From: Nocardioides mangrovicus
GTDB taxonomy: Bacteria; Actinomycetota; Actinomycetes; Propionibacteriales; Nocardioidaceae
NCBI RefSeq assembly: GCF_003674065.1
Contig: NZ_RDBE01000006.1
Coordinates: 248,001 to 312,000, forward strand
Direction: 5' to 3'
DNA length: 64,000 nt
In this document: one piece after another, positions 25,490-35,618 of the stretch
How the letters are laid out: every line of letters begins with the position of its first letter
Position numbering within the stretch: the first letter of the stretch is position 1
Program-made: the position numbers and the translations under genes
The notes under the pieces: model-generated
What the model saw: only the letters and a program-made list of their open reading frames with translations
What the model was told of the DNA's origin: nothing
Databases searched by the model: none

Positions 25490-26850
25490 CGCGTCCGGAC
25501 CAGCAGCGCGCGCGCCTCGCCCACGGTCACGACCGACCCGGTCACCAGCACCGCGCCGGAGCCGATCGCGTCGCTCAACGAGCCGCCCGCCTCGGCCAGC
25601 GCGGCAGCCTGGTCGATGGCGTCGGCCAGCGACGGCGCCACGCTCACCCGGTCCTGGCCGAAGATGCCGCGCGCCTCCTCGGCCAGCGCCGCGGCCGGCA
25701 GCGAGCGGTCGGTGGAGTTCTGGGTGCACACGATGTGGGCCAGCACCGGCTCGAGGATGGTGAGCACCTGCTCGTGGTCCTTGTCCTCCATGACGCCCAC
25801 GACGCCGACCAGCGGGTCGAAGACGAACGAGTCGCCGATCGCCTCGACCAGCGCCTGCGCGCCGTGCGGGTTGTGGGCGGCGTCGAGCACGACCGTGGGG
25901 CTGCGCCTCACGATCTCGAGCCGGCCCGGTGACGTGACCTCGCCGAACGCCTCCTGCACCACCTCGGCGTCGATCGGGTCGTCGCCGCCGAGGAACGCCT
26001 CCACGGCCGCCAGCGCGACGACGGCGTTCTGTGCCTGGTGGGCGCCGTACAGCGGCAGGAACACCTCGTCGTAGGCGCCGCGCAGCCCCTGCAGCGAGAC
26101 CACCTGCCCTCCGACCGCCGGCACGCGGGTGCGGACCCCGAAGTCGACGCCCTCCCGCACCAGCGTCGCGCCCACCTCGACGCAGCGCTCCCCGATGACC
26201 AGCGTGACGTCCTCGTCCTGGAGCGCGCTCACCGCCGTCGCGCCCGGCTTGACGATGCCGGACTTGTCGCGGGCTATCTCGGCCGGGGTGTTGCCCAGGT
26301 ACTTGGCGTGGTCGACGGCGATCGGCGTCAGCACGGCCACCGAGCCGTCGGCGACGTTGGTGGAGTCCCAGGTGCCGCCGAGGCCGACCTCGACCACCGC
26401 GACGTCGACCGGCGCGTCGGCGAACGCCGCGTAGGCCATGGCGGTGATGGTCTCGAAGAACGACAGGGGGTGGTCGTGCTGGGCGTCGACGAGGTGGGTG
26501 TACGGCGCGACGTCGTTGAAGGCGGCGACGAAGGCCTCCTCGCTCATCGGCTCGCCGTCGATGACGATCCGCTCGGTCATCGACTCCAGGTGCGGGCTGG
26601 TGAAGCGGCCGGTGCGCAGCCCCAGGGTGCGCAGCAGCGTCTCGACCATCCGCGCGGTCGAGGTCTTGCCGTTGGTGCCGGTCAGGTGGATGACCGGGTA
26701 GGCCCGCTGCGGCTCGCCGAGCAGCTCGAGGAAGTCGGCGATGCGGTCCAGCGTCGGGTCGATCCGGGTCTCGGGCCACCGCGAGAGCAGCGCGTCCTCG
26801 ACCTCGGCGTAGGTTTCGGCGAGACGCGCGTCGGCGGGATCGGGCACCAC
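25486..26850 (-). CDS. folC: Dihydrofolate synthase / folylpolyglutamate synthase
   Basis: 454 aa. It adds glutamates to dihydropteroate and folates using ATP. The Mur-ligase-like domain shows the P-loop HLTGTNGKTSTARMVETLL (about residues 55-73), then GRFTSPHLESMTERI, VVEVGLGGTWDSTN, the carbamylated-Lys region ARDKSGIVKPGA and the C-terminal DAAHNPHGAQALVE. The start is GTG 26850 or GTG 26847; the latter leaves 6 bases after a CATCCT box. It forms an operon with DUF4233. Confidence 0.95.
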   Translation of the reverse strand: MVPDPADARLAETYAEVEDALLSRWPETRIDPTLDRIADFLELLGEPQRAYPVIHLTGTNGKTSTARMVETLLRTLGLRTGRFTSPHLESMTERIVIDGEPMSEEAFVAAFNDVAPYTHLVDAQHDHPLSFFETITAMAYAAFADAPVDVAVVEVGLGGTWDSTNVADGSVAVLTPIAVDHAKYLGNTPAEIARDKSGIVKPGATAVSALQDEDVTLVIGERCVEVGATLVREGVDFGVRTRVPAVGGQVVSLQGLRGAYDEVFLPLYGAHQAQNAVVALAAVEAFLGGDDPIDAEVVQEAFGEVTSPGRLEIVRRSPTVVLDAAHNPHGAQALVEAIGDSFVFDPLVGVVGVMEDKDHEQVLTILEPVLAHIVCTQNSTDRSLPAAALAEEARGIFGQDRVSVAPSLADAIDQAAALAEAGGSLSDAIGSGAVLVTGSVVTVGEARALLVRTR

Positions 26851-26877
26851 CTCAGGATGACAGCCCGCCGTCGGCGG

Positions 26878-27660
26878 TCAACGTCCGGCGTACACCGCCG
26901 GCGTGACACCCAGGAGCCGTTTGAAGTGCCGGCCCAGGTGGGCCTGGTCGTGGAAGCCGACCGCGGCGGCCACCTCAGCCGGCGCCCGCCCCTCCAGCAG
27001 CAACCTCCGTGCGACATCGAGCCTGCGTCCGGTCAGGTACCGGTGCGGAGCGATGCCGGTGGAGCGGCTGAACGCGCGCACCAGGTGGGTCGGGTGCACA
27101 CCGAGCAGGCGACCGGCCTCGGTCAGGCCGATGCCGTCGACGAGGTGGTCGTCGAGGAGCTCGCGCAGCCGACGCACCAGCGCCGGGTCGGACGCCGTGG
27201 TCCTCTCGCGACGCCCGTCGAGGTGCGCAGTCAGCCGGGACGTGACCAGGGCCAGGCGGTTCTCGGCCTCGAAGGCATCGCCGGGGTGCAGCAGGGAGCC
27301 GTGCAGGGCGTCCACCTCGTCGCGCAACGCCGGGTCGTTCCACGCGGGCCGGCCGACGGCCCGTCCCACCCGCTGGGATCCCAGAGCACCGGCATCCAGG
27401 TAGAGCACCCGCTTGCGGAAGCCGCGACCGGCCAGTCCGGCCCCGTCGTGCGGGACGTCCGGAGGCAGCAAGGTCACGTGCGAGCACGTGGTGGCGTGCT
27501 GGTGGCGGTCCAGCGCGTACCTCACGCAGCCGCGGTCCACCACGAGCAGCGTCCAGGTGTCGTGGACGTGCATCGGGTAGGCGTGGTCGGGGAAGTCGGC
27601 GTGCAGCACCTCGCTCACACCCGCGACCGGCGGACGCCACGCGCGGACCACCGGACCCAT
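26878..27660 (-). CDS. AraC-family transcriptional regulator
   Basis: 260 aa from ATG 27660. The N-terminal cupin-like sensing domain has YPMHVHDTWTLLVVDRG and LLPPDVPHDGAGL. The C-terminal 100 residues hold the double helix-turn-helix: LTEAGRLLGVHPTHLVRAF, then VAAAVGFHDQAHLGRHFKRL followed by GVTPAVYAG. The effector is unknown. The divergent DUF2000 gene starts 50 bp away and may be its target, an inference from arrangement alone. A TACGTT box 6 bases before the ATG supports the start. Confidence 0.85.
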   Translation of the reverse strand: MGPVVRAWRPPVAGVSEVLHADFPDHAYPMHVHDTWTLLVVDRGCVRYALDRHQHATTCSHVTLLPPDVPHDGAGLAGRGFRKRVLYLDAGALGSQRVGRAVGRPAWNDPALRDEVDALHGSLLHPGDAFEAENRLALVTSRLTAHLDGRRERTTASDPALVRRLRELLDDHLVDGIGLTEAGRLLGVHPTHLVRAFSRSTGIAPHRYLTGRRLDVARRLLLEGRAPAEVAAAVGFHDQAHLGRHFKRLLGVTPAVYAGR

Positions 27661-27666
27661 GTCAGG

Positions 27667-27672
27667 AACGTA
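27667..27672 (-). promoter_or_regulatory. -10 box TACGTT, leaderless promoter of the AraC-type gene
   Basis: TACGTT on the minus strand, six bases before ATG 27660. Confidence 0.45.
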
Positions 27673-27710
27673 CAAGACCTCCGGCGGCGGGCCGGGCCAC
27701 CATCGCAGCC

Positions 27711-28139
27711 ATGGACGACGTGCTGATGCCTCCCTTCCAGACCAAGGTGGCGGTCGTGGTGCGCGACGACCTGGAGTCCTGGCAGCGGCTCAACGTGACC
27801 GCTTTCGTGGCCGGCGGCATCACCGCTGCGCACCCGCAGCTCGTCGGCGCGCCGTACGCGGACGCCGACGGCACGCGCTACCTCCCGCTGCTCGGCATGC
27901 CCGTGCTGGTGTTCGAGGCCACGGCCGACCAGCTGCGAGCCGCGCGTGAGCGGGCACTGCGCCGCGACCTGCCGATCGCGCTGTACACCAGCGACATGTT
28001 CCGCACCGGGCACGATGCCGCCAACCGCGCGGCCGTCGCGGACGTGCCCGGCGACGCACTCGACGTCGTGGGCCTGGCGGTGCACGGGCCCAGGAACGCC
28101 GTCGACAAGGTGGTGAAGGGGGCACACCTGCACCCGTGA
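27711..28139 (+). CDS. DUF2000 family protein
   Basis: 142 aa. TKVAVVVRDDLESWQRLNVT at the start, then GTRYLPLLGMPVLVFEATAD and IALYTSDMFRTGHDAANR, match the DUF2000 family, small proteins related to peptidyl-tRNA hydrolase 2 folds. Function is unknown; such genes are often partnered with a divergent AraC regulator, as here. Confidence 0.75.
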   Translation: MDDVLMPPFQTKVAVVVRDDLESWQRLNVTAFVAGGITAAHPQLVGAPYADADGTRYLPLLGMPVLVFEATADQLRAARERALRRDLPIALYTSDMFRTGHDAANRAAVADVPGDALDVVGLAVHGPRNAVDKVVKGAHLHP

Positions 28140-28169
28140 GGCAGCCGAACCTCGCAGCGAACGGCGGGG

Positions 28170-29036
28170 CTAACCCAGCTGCAGCATCACGGTGTCGGTG
28201 ACCGGCTCGAACCCGAGCGCGGCGTAGATCCGGTTCGAGGTCGGGTTGGCCTGGTCGGTGAAGAGGCAGACGCGGTTCCCGGCGGCCTGCAACCGCCGAC
28301 AGGTCGTGGCCACGGCCGCGCTGGCGTAGCCGCGGCCACGGTGGGCCGGCGGGGTGTAGACCGGCCCGACCCGCACCACGCCGAGGCTGGGAGCGTTCAC
28401 TCCGGTCAGGTGCACCGGCTCGCCGTCGACCTCCCACAGCCACACCAGCTCCGAGCGCAGCCGGCGCAGCATGTCGTCGCGCCGCACCAGGTGGGGGGTG
28501 GCGCCGCGCACCCGCCCGGCCTGCTCGTCGGCGTCGCCCGCGAACGCCTCGTACCAGCCCGAGGCCAGCGCCAGGTCGGACTCGGTCGCCAGGCGCAGCG
28601 AGCCCGCGACGTCGGCCGGCTCACGCAGCGTGCCGAGCTCGAAGAGGCGCTGGTGGTGCAGCACCTCCACGCGCCCACCGTTCAGCCGCGCGCACTCGGC
28701 CAGGCACGCGGTGGCCGGCCCCGCCACGCCGCTCACCGCGCGCAGGTCCTCCCCGCGACGGTGCAGCTCACGGGCGAGCACCACGCCGGCCTCGTCGGGC
28801 ATCGCCAGGAGGTAGGCCGGCCGCTCGCCGAAGGGGGCCGTGCGCATGCCCGCACCGACCAGCTCGCCACCCGATCGCACGAGCAGCCACCAGTCCTCGG
28901 CCGGCGACTCCTCGAGCCCGTCGGCCCGTCGCTCCGCGATCGTCGCCGGCACCGTCGCCAGCACCGGGTCGGCCTCGAGGAGCGGGCGCGCGGCCCTCAA
29001 GAACTCCGCGGGATCGGTGAGGAACTCGCACTGCAT
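28170..29036 (-). CDS. GNAT family N-acetyltransferase
   Basis: 288 aa. The C-terminal half is a GNAT domain: LVWLWEVDGEPVHLTGVN, SLGVVRVGPVYTPPAHRGRG (acetyl-CoA pyrophosphate loop, about residues 222-241) and NRVCLFTDQANPTSNRIYAA. The N-terminal half is a second, degenerate GNAT-like unit (WWLLVRSGGELVGAGMRT). It is a two-lobed acetyltransferase with unknown acceptor. The start is supported by a TACCGT box 7 bases upstream; the gene diverges from valS. Confidence 0.8.
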   Translation of the reverse strand: MQCEFLTDPAEFLRAARPLLEADPVLATVPATIAERRADGLEESPAEDWWLLVRSGGELVGAGMRTAPFGERPAYLLAMPDEAGVVLARELHRRGEDLRAVSGVAGPATACLAECARLNGGRVEVLHHQRLFELGTLREPADVAGSLRLATESDLALASGWYEAFAGDADEQAGRVRGATPHLVRRDDMLRRLRSELVWLWEVDGEPVHLTGVNAPSLGVVRVGPVYTPPAHRGRGYASAAVATTCRRLQAAGNRVCLFTDQANPTSNRIYAALGFEPVTDTVMLQLG

Positions 29037-29043
29037 GGCCCGG

Positions 29044-29049
29044 ACGGTA
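29044..29049 (-). promoter_or_regulatory. -10 box TACCGT, leaderless promoter of the GNAT gene
   Basis: TACCGT on the minus strand, seven bases before ATG 29036. Confidence 0.45.
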
Positions 29050-29102
29050 GGTCCGCGACCGGTGCGGGCGTGACTGGTTTTCGGCTGCGGGCGCCGCGCC
29101 CG

Positions 29103-29108
29103 TAGGAT
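29103..29108 (+). promoter_or_regulatory. -10 box TAGGAT before valS
   Basis: TAGGAT lies eight bases before ATG 29117, so the valS mRNA probably starts at or within a base or two of the start codon. No T-box or attenuator precedes the gene. Confidence 0.45.
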
Positions 29109-29116
29109 TTCAGGTC

Positions 29117-31705
29117 ATGACCCAAGCCCCGGAACGCACCGTCGCGGTCCCCGACAAGCCCGCGCTCGAGGGCCTGGAGGACAAGTGGTCCGCGACCTGG
29201 GAGGCCGAGGGCACCTATGCCTTCGACCGCACCCGCGACCGCTCCGGCGTCTACGCCATCGACACCCCGCCGCCGACGGTGTCCGGCAGCCTGCACGTGG
29301 GCCACGTCTTCTCCTACACCCACCCCGACCTGATCGCCCGTTTCCAGCGGATGCGCGGGAAGTCGGTGTTCTACCCGATGGGCTGGGACGACAACGGGCT
29401 GCCCACCGAGCGGCGGGTGCAGAACTACTTCGGCGTGCGGTGCGACCCCTCGCTCCCCTACGACCACGACTTCACCCCGCCCGAGAAGCCCGACCCCAAG
29501 AAGCAGGTGCCGATCTCACGGCCCAACTTCATCGAGCTGTGCGAGCAGCTGGTGGTCGAGGACGAGAAGGCGTTCGAGGAGCTCTGGCACACCCTCGGCC
29601 TCTCGGTGGACTGGTCGCAGACCTACACCACCGCCGGTCCCAAGGCCCGCGAGATCAGCCAGCGGGCGTTCCTGCGCAACTACGCCCGCGGTGAGGCCTA
29701 CCTGGCCGAGGCGCCGACGGTCTGGGACGTCACCGACCGCACGGCCGTCGCCCAGGCCGAGATCGAGGCGCGCGAGTACCCCGGCGCCTACCACCGGATC
29801 TCCTACCACCGCCCCGACGGCACGCCCGTCTACGTCGAGACCACCCGCCCCGAGCTGGTCGTCTCCGCGGTCGCGCTGATCGCCCACCCCGACGACGAGC
29901 GCTACCAGGCGCTGTTCGGCAGCACCGTGAGCTCGCCGGTCTTCGGCGTCGAGGTGCCGGTGCTCCCCCACCCCGCGGCCGAGATGGACAAGGGCGCGGG
30001 CATCGCCATGTGCTGCACCTTCGGCGACCTCACCGACGTGCAGTGGTGGCGCGAGCTCGACCTGCCGGTGCGCACGGTCATCGGTCGCGACGGCCGGTTC
30101 ACGCGCGAGGTACCGCCGTGGCTCGAGGGCGCGGGAGCGGCGGCGTACGAGGAGCTGGCCGGCAAGACGGTCTTCTCGGCCCGCGAGGCGATGGTCGCCC
30201 TGCTGCGCGAGAGCGGCGACCTCGACGGCGAGCCGGTGCCCACCACCCGCATGGCGAACTTCTACGAGCGCGGCGACAAGCCGCTGGAGATCGTCGCCAC
30301 CCGACAGTGGTACATCCGCAACGGCGGCCGCGACGCCGAGATCCGCGCCGACATGCTGGCCCACGGAGACCAGATCAGCTGGCTACCGCCGCACATGAAG
30401 GTCCGCTACGACAACTGGGTCTCCGGCCTCACCGGCGACTGGCTGATCTCGCGGCAGCGCTACTTCGGCATCCCGTTCCCGGTCTGGTACCCGCTCGACG
30501 ACGAGGGCGATCCCGACTACGCCCACCCGCTGCTGCCCCGTGAGGACCAGCTGCCGATCGACCCGTCGGTCGACGCGCCGGCGGGCTACGAGGAGGACCA
30601 GCGCGGCAAGCCGCGCGGCTTCCTCGGCGACCCCGACGTCATGGACACCTGGGCCACCTCCTCGCTGACGCCGCAGATCGCCGGCGGCTGGAGCGTCGAC
30701 GACGACCTGTTCTCGCGCGTCTTCCCGATGGACCTGTGCACGCAGGCCCACGAGATCATCCGCACCTGGCTGTTCTCCCGGGTCGTGCGCGCGCACTACG
30801 AGAACCACGTGACGCCCTGGAGCCACGCCATGCTCTCGGGCTGGATCCTCGACCCCGACCGCAAGAAGATGTCGAAGTCGAAGGGCACCGCCGTCGTGCC
30901 CACCGAGATCCTCGACAAGTACGGCGCCGACGCCGTCCGCTGGCGTGCCGCCACCGTGCGGCCCGGCATGGACTCCCCCTTCGACGAGACCCAGATGAAG
31001 GTCGGCCGCCGGCTGGCGATGAAGGTGCTCAACGCCTCGAAGTTCGTGCTCGGCTCCGTCGGGGCCACCGACCCCGACCCGCAACACGTCACCGAGCCCA
31101 TCGACCGCGCGCTGCTGGCCCGGCTGCTGCAGACCTGCACCGAGGCCACACGACGGTTCGAGGCCTACGACTACGCCAGCGCGCTCGAGGTCACCGAGCG
31201 GTTCTTCTGGGAGTTCTGCGACGACTACCTCGAGCTGGTCAAGGAGCGCGCCTACGCCGACGGCGACGCGCCGGGGAGCCGGTCGGCCCGCGCGACCCTG
31301 GCCTGCGCGCTGGACACCGTGCTGCGGCTGCTCGCGCCGTTCCTGCCCTACGTCACCGAGGAGGCGTGGTCGTGGTGGCACGACGGCTCGGTGCACACCA
31401 GCAGCTGGCCCGACCCTGCTGAGCACGCCGGTGGCGAGACGCCCGGCGACCCGGCCGACCTCGACCACGTAGCGGCCGCGCTGGCCGGCATCCGCGGCGC
31501 GAAGAGCCAGGCCAAGCAGTCGATGCGCGCGCCGCTCTCCCATGTGCGGATCACCGGCTCAGCAGCGGCGCTGGCCGCCGTCCGCAGCGCGCAGTCCGAC
31601 CTGGGCAAGGTGGGCAAGGTCGTCGGCACCATCGAGCTGGTCGAGGCCGCCGAGGACGCCGCGCTCACCGTCCAGGTCGAGTTCGCCCCCGTCCCGGAGG
31701 ACTGA
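29117..31705 (+). CDS. valS: Valyl-tRNA synthetase
   Basis: 862 aa, class I. The HIGH motif is in [17 protein letters not shown] (about residue 59) and the KMSKS loop in [12 protein letters not shown] near residue 587. The editing (CP1) domain lies between, with [16 protein letters not shown]. The anticodon-binding domain follows, and a short C-terminal part ([12 protein letters not shown]) replaces the long coiled coil of some ValRS. The length fits the shorter actinobacterial ValRS. The stop codon sits in the first copy of a 15-bp tandem repeat (31694-31769). Confidence 0.97.
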   Translation: MTQAPERTVAVPDKPALEGLEDKWSATWEAEGTYAFDRTRDRSGVYAIDTPPPTVSGSLHVGHVFSYTHPDLIARFQRMRGKSVFYPMGWDDNGLPTERRVQNYFGVRCDPSLPYDHDFTPPEKPDPKKQVPISRPNFIELCEQLVVEDEKAFEELWHTLGLSVDWSQTYTTAGPKAREISQRAFLRNYARGEAYLAEAPTVWDVTDRTAVAQAEIEAREYPGAYHRISYHRPDGTPVYVETTRPELVVSAVALIAHPDDERYQALFGSTVSSPVFGVEVPVLPHPAAEMDKGAGIAMCCTFGDLTDVQWWRELDLPVRTVIGRDGRFTREVPPWLEGAGAAAYEELAGKTVFSAREAMVALLRESGDLDGEPVPTTRMANFYERGDKPLEIVATRQWYIRNGGRDAEIRADMLAHGDQISWLPPHMKVRYDNWVSGLTGDWLISRQRYFGIPFPVWYPLDDEGDPDYAHPLLPREDQLPIDPSVDAPAGYEEDQRGKPRGFLGDPDVMDTWATSSLTPQIAGGWSVDDDLFSRVFPMDLCTQAHEIIRTWLFSRVVRAHYENHVTPWSHAMLSGWILDPDRKKMSKSKGTAVVPTEILDKYGADAVRWRAATVRPGMDSPFDETQMKVGRRLAMKVLNASKFVLGSVGATDPDPQHVTEPIDRALLARLLQTCTEATRRFEAYDYASALEVTERFFWEFCDDYLELVKERAYADGDAPGSRSARATLACALDTVLRLLAPFLPYVTEEAWSWWHDGSVHTSSWPDPAEHAGGETPGDPADLDHVAAALAGIRGAKSQAKQSMRAPLSHVRITGSAAALAAVRSAQSDLGKVGKVVGTIELVEAAEDAALTVQVEFAPVPED

Positions 31706-31769
31706 GCACCGGAGGACTGAGCACCCGGAGGACTGAGCACCCGAGGACTGGGCACCAGAGGACTGGGCG
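31694..31769. repeat. 15-16-bp tandem repeat, five imperfect copies, at the valS stop codon
   Basis: Copies at 31694-31708, 31709-31723, 31724-31739, 31740-31754 and 31755-31769, consensus CCGGAGGACTGAGCA. The TGA of valS (31703-31705) lies in copy 1; copies 2 and 3 keep TGA and copies 4 and 5 have TGG. Confidence 0.85.
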
Positions 31770-31821
31770 CCGCTCCCCGCCGGCCAGTGAGGCCGTCGGC
31801 GGCCCTCGGTGTCGGTGGCGC

Positions 31822-32733
31822 TCAGCTTCCGCTGACGGTCGCGTCCGCGTCGGTCGTGGCGTCGGTGCCGTCGTCGGCGGACGAGGCGACCTGGCGGTCC
31901 GGATTGGCGACGGCGTCGGGATCGGAGGTAGCGGGGTCGCTGGGCGTTGTGCTCGGCGAGGAGCCGTCGGTCGGCGTGTCCGTCGGGGTCGGGTCGAGGG
32001 CGTCGACCTGACCCGAGAGCGTGGTCACCTGGTCGGCCAGGTCGGCGGCCTGGGAGGCGAGGTCGGAGACCTGCGAAGCCAGCGTGGCCACCTGAGTGGC
32101 CAGGATGACGGTGGCGCTGGGGCCCAGCGCGTCGGCCATGTCGGAGAGCTTCGCCGCGGAGTCGATGAGCGCGTCGCCCTGGGCCGAGAGCACGTCCGCC
32201 TGGGCGGCCAGCGCCCGGGCGGTGTCGGCGAGGTCGGCGGCGGTCTGGCTGGCCCGGCGGTCCAGGTCGGCGGCCTGAGCCTTGAGCTGCTGACCCTGGC
32301 TACGCAGCTGCCCGACCAGCGTCACGGCCTGGTCGCGCAGGTCGGCCGGCGGCGTGCTCGCCGGGACCGCGACGTGGTGGTGACCGCCCTGCACCTGGTC
32401 GAGGTCACCCGGCAGCGTCGGCACCGAGGTGGCCTGCGGGTGCTGGCCCGAGGCCGACGTCGCGGTAGCACCGCGGTGCGCACGCGCACCGTGCCCGGCG
32501 GAGGCCGTGGCCGCGAGGGCGACGTTCGCCGAGCTGGCCGAGGAGGGGGCGGTGGTGGAGTCGGACGACGAGGACGACGTCGAGGTGGTGACACCGGTGC
32601 TGGCCGAGGGCACCTCGCGGGCGACGGAGGCCCGCGACCCGCCGAGGTCGAGGACCGAGTGCACCATGAAGAGGGCGCACACACCCACCACGGCGACGAA
32701 CGCCGCGAGGGGACGTGCATGCTGCTGGATCAT
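31822..32733 (-). CDS. Membrane-anchored, Ala-rich coiled-coil protein of unknown function
   Basis: 303 aa. One N-terminal hydrophobic segment (LAAFVAVVGVCALFMVHSVL, residues 9-28), a long Ser/Thr/Ala/His low-complexity stretch (about residues 35-125), then about 110 residues of regular heptads (LKAQAADLDRRASQTAADLA, ATQVATLASQVSDLASQAAD) predicting an extended coiled coil, and an Asp/Thr/Ser/Pro-rich C-terminus. It is probably exported and anchored, with the coil outside the membrane. The heptads resemble those of phage-fibre and apolipoprotein-like proteins by composition only. Confidence 0.5.
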   Translation of the reverse strand: MIQQHARPLAAFVAVVGVCALFMVHSVLDLGGSRASVAREVPSASTGVTTSTSSSSSDSTTAPSSASSANVALAATASAGHGARAHRGATATSASGQHPQATSVPTLPGDLDQVQGGHHHVAVPASTPPADLRDQAVTLVGQLRSQGQQLKAQAADLDRRASQTAADLADTARALAAQADVLSAQGDALIDSAAKLSDMADALGPSATVILATQVATLASQVSDLASQAADLADQVTTLSGQVDALDPTPTDTPTDGSSPSTTPSDPATSDPDAVANPDRQVASSADDGTDATTDADATVSGS

Positions 32734-32870
32734 CGAACCGCCAACTCCGAGATCGTCACCCCGGGCTGGGTGACGTTGAGGTCACCGTAGGGCCGACAAA
32801 CCGGGCACGTCCGGCAAACGCCCAAATCCGGGGCCCATGGTCTAGCCCAGAGCCGGCGGGCCGGTACGCG

Positions 32871-34154
<1,284 letters not shown>

Positions 34155-34272
34155 GGGCGGCGACCTCCACTGGTCGTTGGGACTGGTCAGGGAAAGCGGC
34201 TGCGGACTTCACAGCAGAACGGATCGACGGTACCCCGTCGAGGCCCGCCGCGGAGGCGGACACGACGAACCG

Positions 34273-34291
34273 GGCCGGCGGCGACCCGGCC
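34273..34291 (-). terminator. Weak hairpin after clpP2
   Basis: GGCCGG (34273-34278) and CCGGCC (34286-34291) can pair across a 7-nt loop, six bases beyond the clpP2 stop. There is no T tract, so this is only a candidate. The rest of the clpP2-clpX gap shows nothing. Confidence 0.3.
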
Positions 34292-34296
34292 GGCGG

Positions 34297-34899
34297 TTAG
34301 ACCGGCAGGGCCTTGCGCGACTCCAGCAGCGAGTCGATGAGCCCGTAGTCGAGAGCGGCCTGCGCGGTGAGGATCTTGTCGCGCTCGATGTCGCCGCTGA
34401 CCTCCTCGACCGTCTTGCCGGAGTGCTCGGCGATCATCTGCTCGAGCTGCTCGCGCATCCGCAGGATCTCGTTGGCCTGGATCTCGATGTCCGAGGACTG
34501 GCCGTAGGTGCCCTCGGTGTAGGGCTGGTGGATCAGGATCCGGCTGTTGGGCAGCGCCAGCCGCTTGCCCGGCGCGCCGGCGGCCAGGAGGATCGCCGCG
34601 GCCGAGGCGGCCTGGCCCAGGCACACGGTCTGCACGTCGGGCTTGATGAACCGCATCGTGTCGTAGATCGCGGTCATGGCCGTGAACGAGCCACCGGGTG
34701 AGTTGATGTAGATGGAGATGTCGCGGTCGGGGTCCATCGACTCCAGGCAGAGCAGCTGGGCCATCACGGCGTTGGAGATGTCGTCGCTGATCGGGGTGCC
34801 CAGGAAGATGATCCGGTCCTCGAAGAGCTTGCCGTAGGGGTCGATGCGGCGGAACCCGTAGGAGGTCCGCTCCTCCCACTGCGGGATGTAGTAGTTCAT
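34297..34899 (-). CDS. clpP2: ATP-dependent Clp protease proteolytic subunit ClpP2
   Basis: 200 aa. The catalytic Ser is in [15 protein letters not shown] (about residue 98) and the His in [10 protein letters not shown] (about residue 123); the third member, Asp, is in [22 protein letters not shown] and [15 protein letters not shown] are standard ClpP blocks. It is closest to ClpP2 of M. tuberculosis, which forms a mixed tetradecamer with ClpP1. It begins 11 bases after clpP1 with GAGGGA as ribosome-binding site, so the pair is one operon. Confidence 0.95.
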   Translation of the reverse strand: MNYYIPQWEERTSYGFRRIDPYGKLFEDRIIFLGTPISDDISNAVMAQLLCLESMDPDRDISIYINSPGGSFTAMTAIYDTMRFIKPDVQTVCLGQAASAAAILLAAGAPGKRLALPNSRILIHQPYTEGTYGQSSDIEIQANEILRMREQLEQMIAEHSGKTVEEVSGDIERDKILTAQAALDYGLIDSLLESRKALPV

Positions 34900-34910
34900 G
34901 GTGATGTCCC

Positions 34911-35516
34911 TCAGTTCTTCTCGCGGGCGGGTCGGCCCTCGTCGGCGGCCTCGCGGGCGTTGGTGATGACCGCGTCGATGAAGCCGTAGTCCTTGGCCTG
35001 CTCCGCGGTGAACCAGCGGTCGCGGTCGGCGTCGCGCTCGACCTGGTCGCGGGCCTGTCCGGTGTGCTCGGCGATCAGGTCGAAGAGCACCTGCTTGATG
35101 TGCAGCGACTGCTGGGCCTGGATCTTGATGTCGGAGGCCGAGCCGCCCATGCCGCCCGAGGGCTGGTGCATCATGATCCGCGCGTGCGGCAGGGCGTAGC
35201 GCTTGCCCTTGGCCCCGGCGCAGAGCAGGAACTGGCCCATCGAGGCCGCCAGCCCCATGCCGACGGTGGCGACGTCGTTGGGGATGTAGTTCATGGTGTC
35301 GTAGATCGCCATGCCGGAGTCGACCGAGCCGCCCGGTGAGTTGATGTGCAAGAAGATGTCGGCCTCGGGGTCCTCGGCGGACAGCAGCAGCAGCTGGGCG
35401 CAGATCGCGTTGGCGTTCTGGTCGCGCACCTCGGAGCCGAGGAAGACGATCCGCTCGCGCAGCAGCCGCTGGTAGATGTGGTCGTCGAGGCCGTACCCGG
35501 CACCGCCGTCGGCCAT
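34911..35516 (-). CDS. clpP1: ATP-dependent Clp protease proteolytic subunit ClpP1
   Basis: 201 aa from ATG 35516 ([19 protein letters not shown]). An in-frame ATG at 35552 would add 12 residues that do not resemble ClpP. The catalytic Ser is in [12 protein letters not shown], the His in [10 protein letters not shown], and the Asp region is [18 protein letters not shown]. In actinobacteria ClpP1 and ClpP2 form a two-ring complex that needs both subunits. The order clpP1-clpP2-clpX downstream of tig is conserved. Confidence 0.95.
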   Translation of the reverse strand: MADGGAGYGLDDHIYQRLLRERIVFLGSEVRDQNANAICAQLLLLSAEDPEADIFLHINSPGGSVDSGMAIYDTMNYIPNDVATVGMGLAASMGQFLLCAGAKGKRYALPHARIMMHQPSGGMGGSASDIKIQAQQSLHIKQVLFDLIAEHTGQARDQVERDADRDRWFTAEQAKDYGFIDAVITNAREAADEGRPAREKN

Positions 35517-35618
35517 CAGTTCTGTCCCGTCAATTCGCACGAGGCCGACCATAGACGTCGCCACCCCCGATTCCACGGGTCAGACACCGTTGTTCGCCCA
35601 CAGCAGACGACCAGGTGC

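Noticed and set aside
25490-26779. In-frame upstream extension of the DUF4233 gene across folC
   Set aside because: The frame is the shifted shadow of folC; the DUF4233 similarity starts at ATG 25489, which overlaps the folC stop by ATGA.
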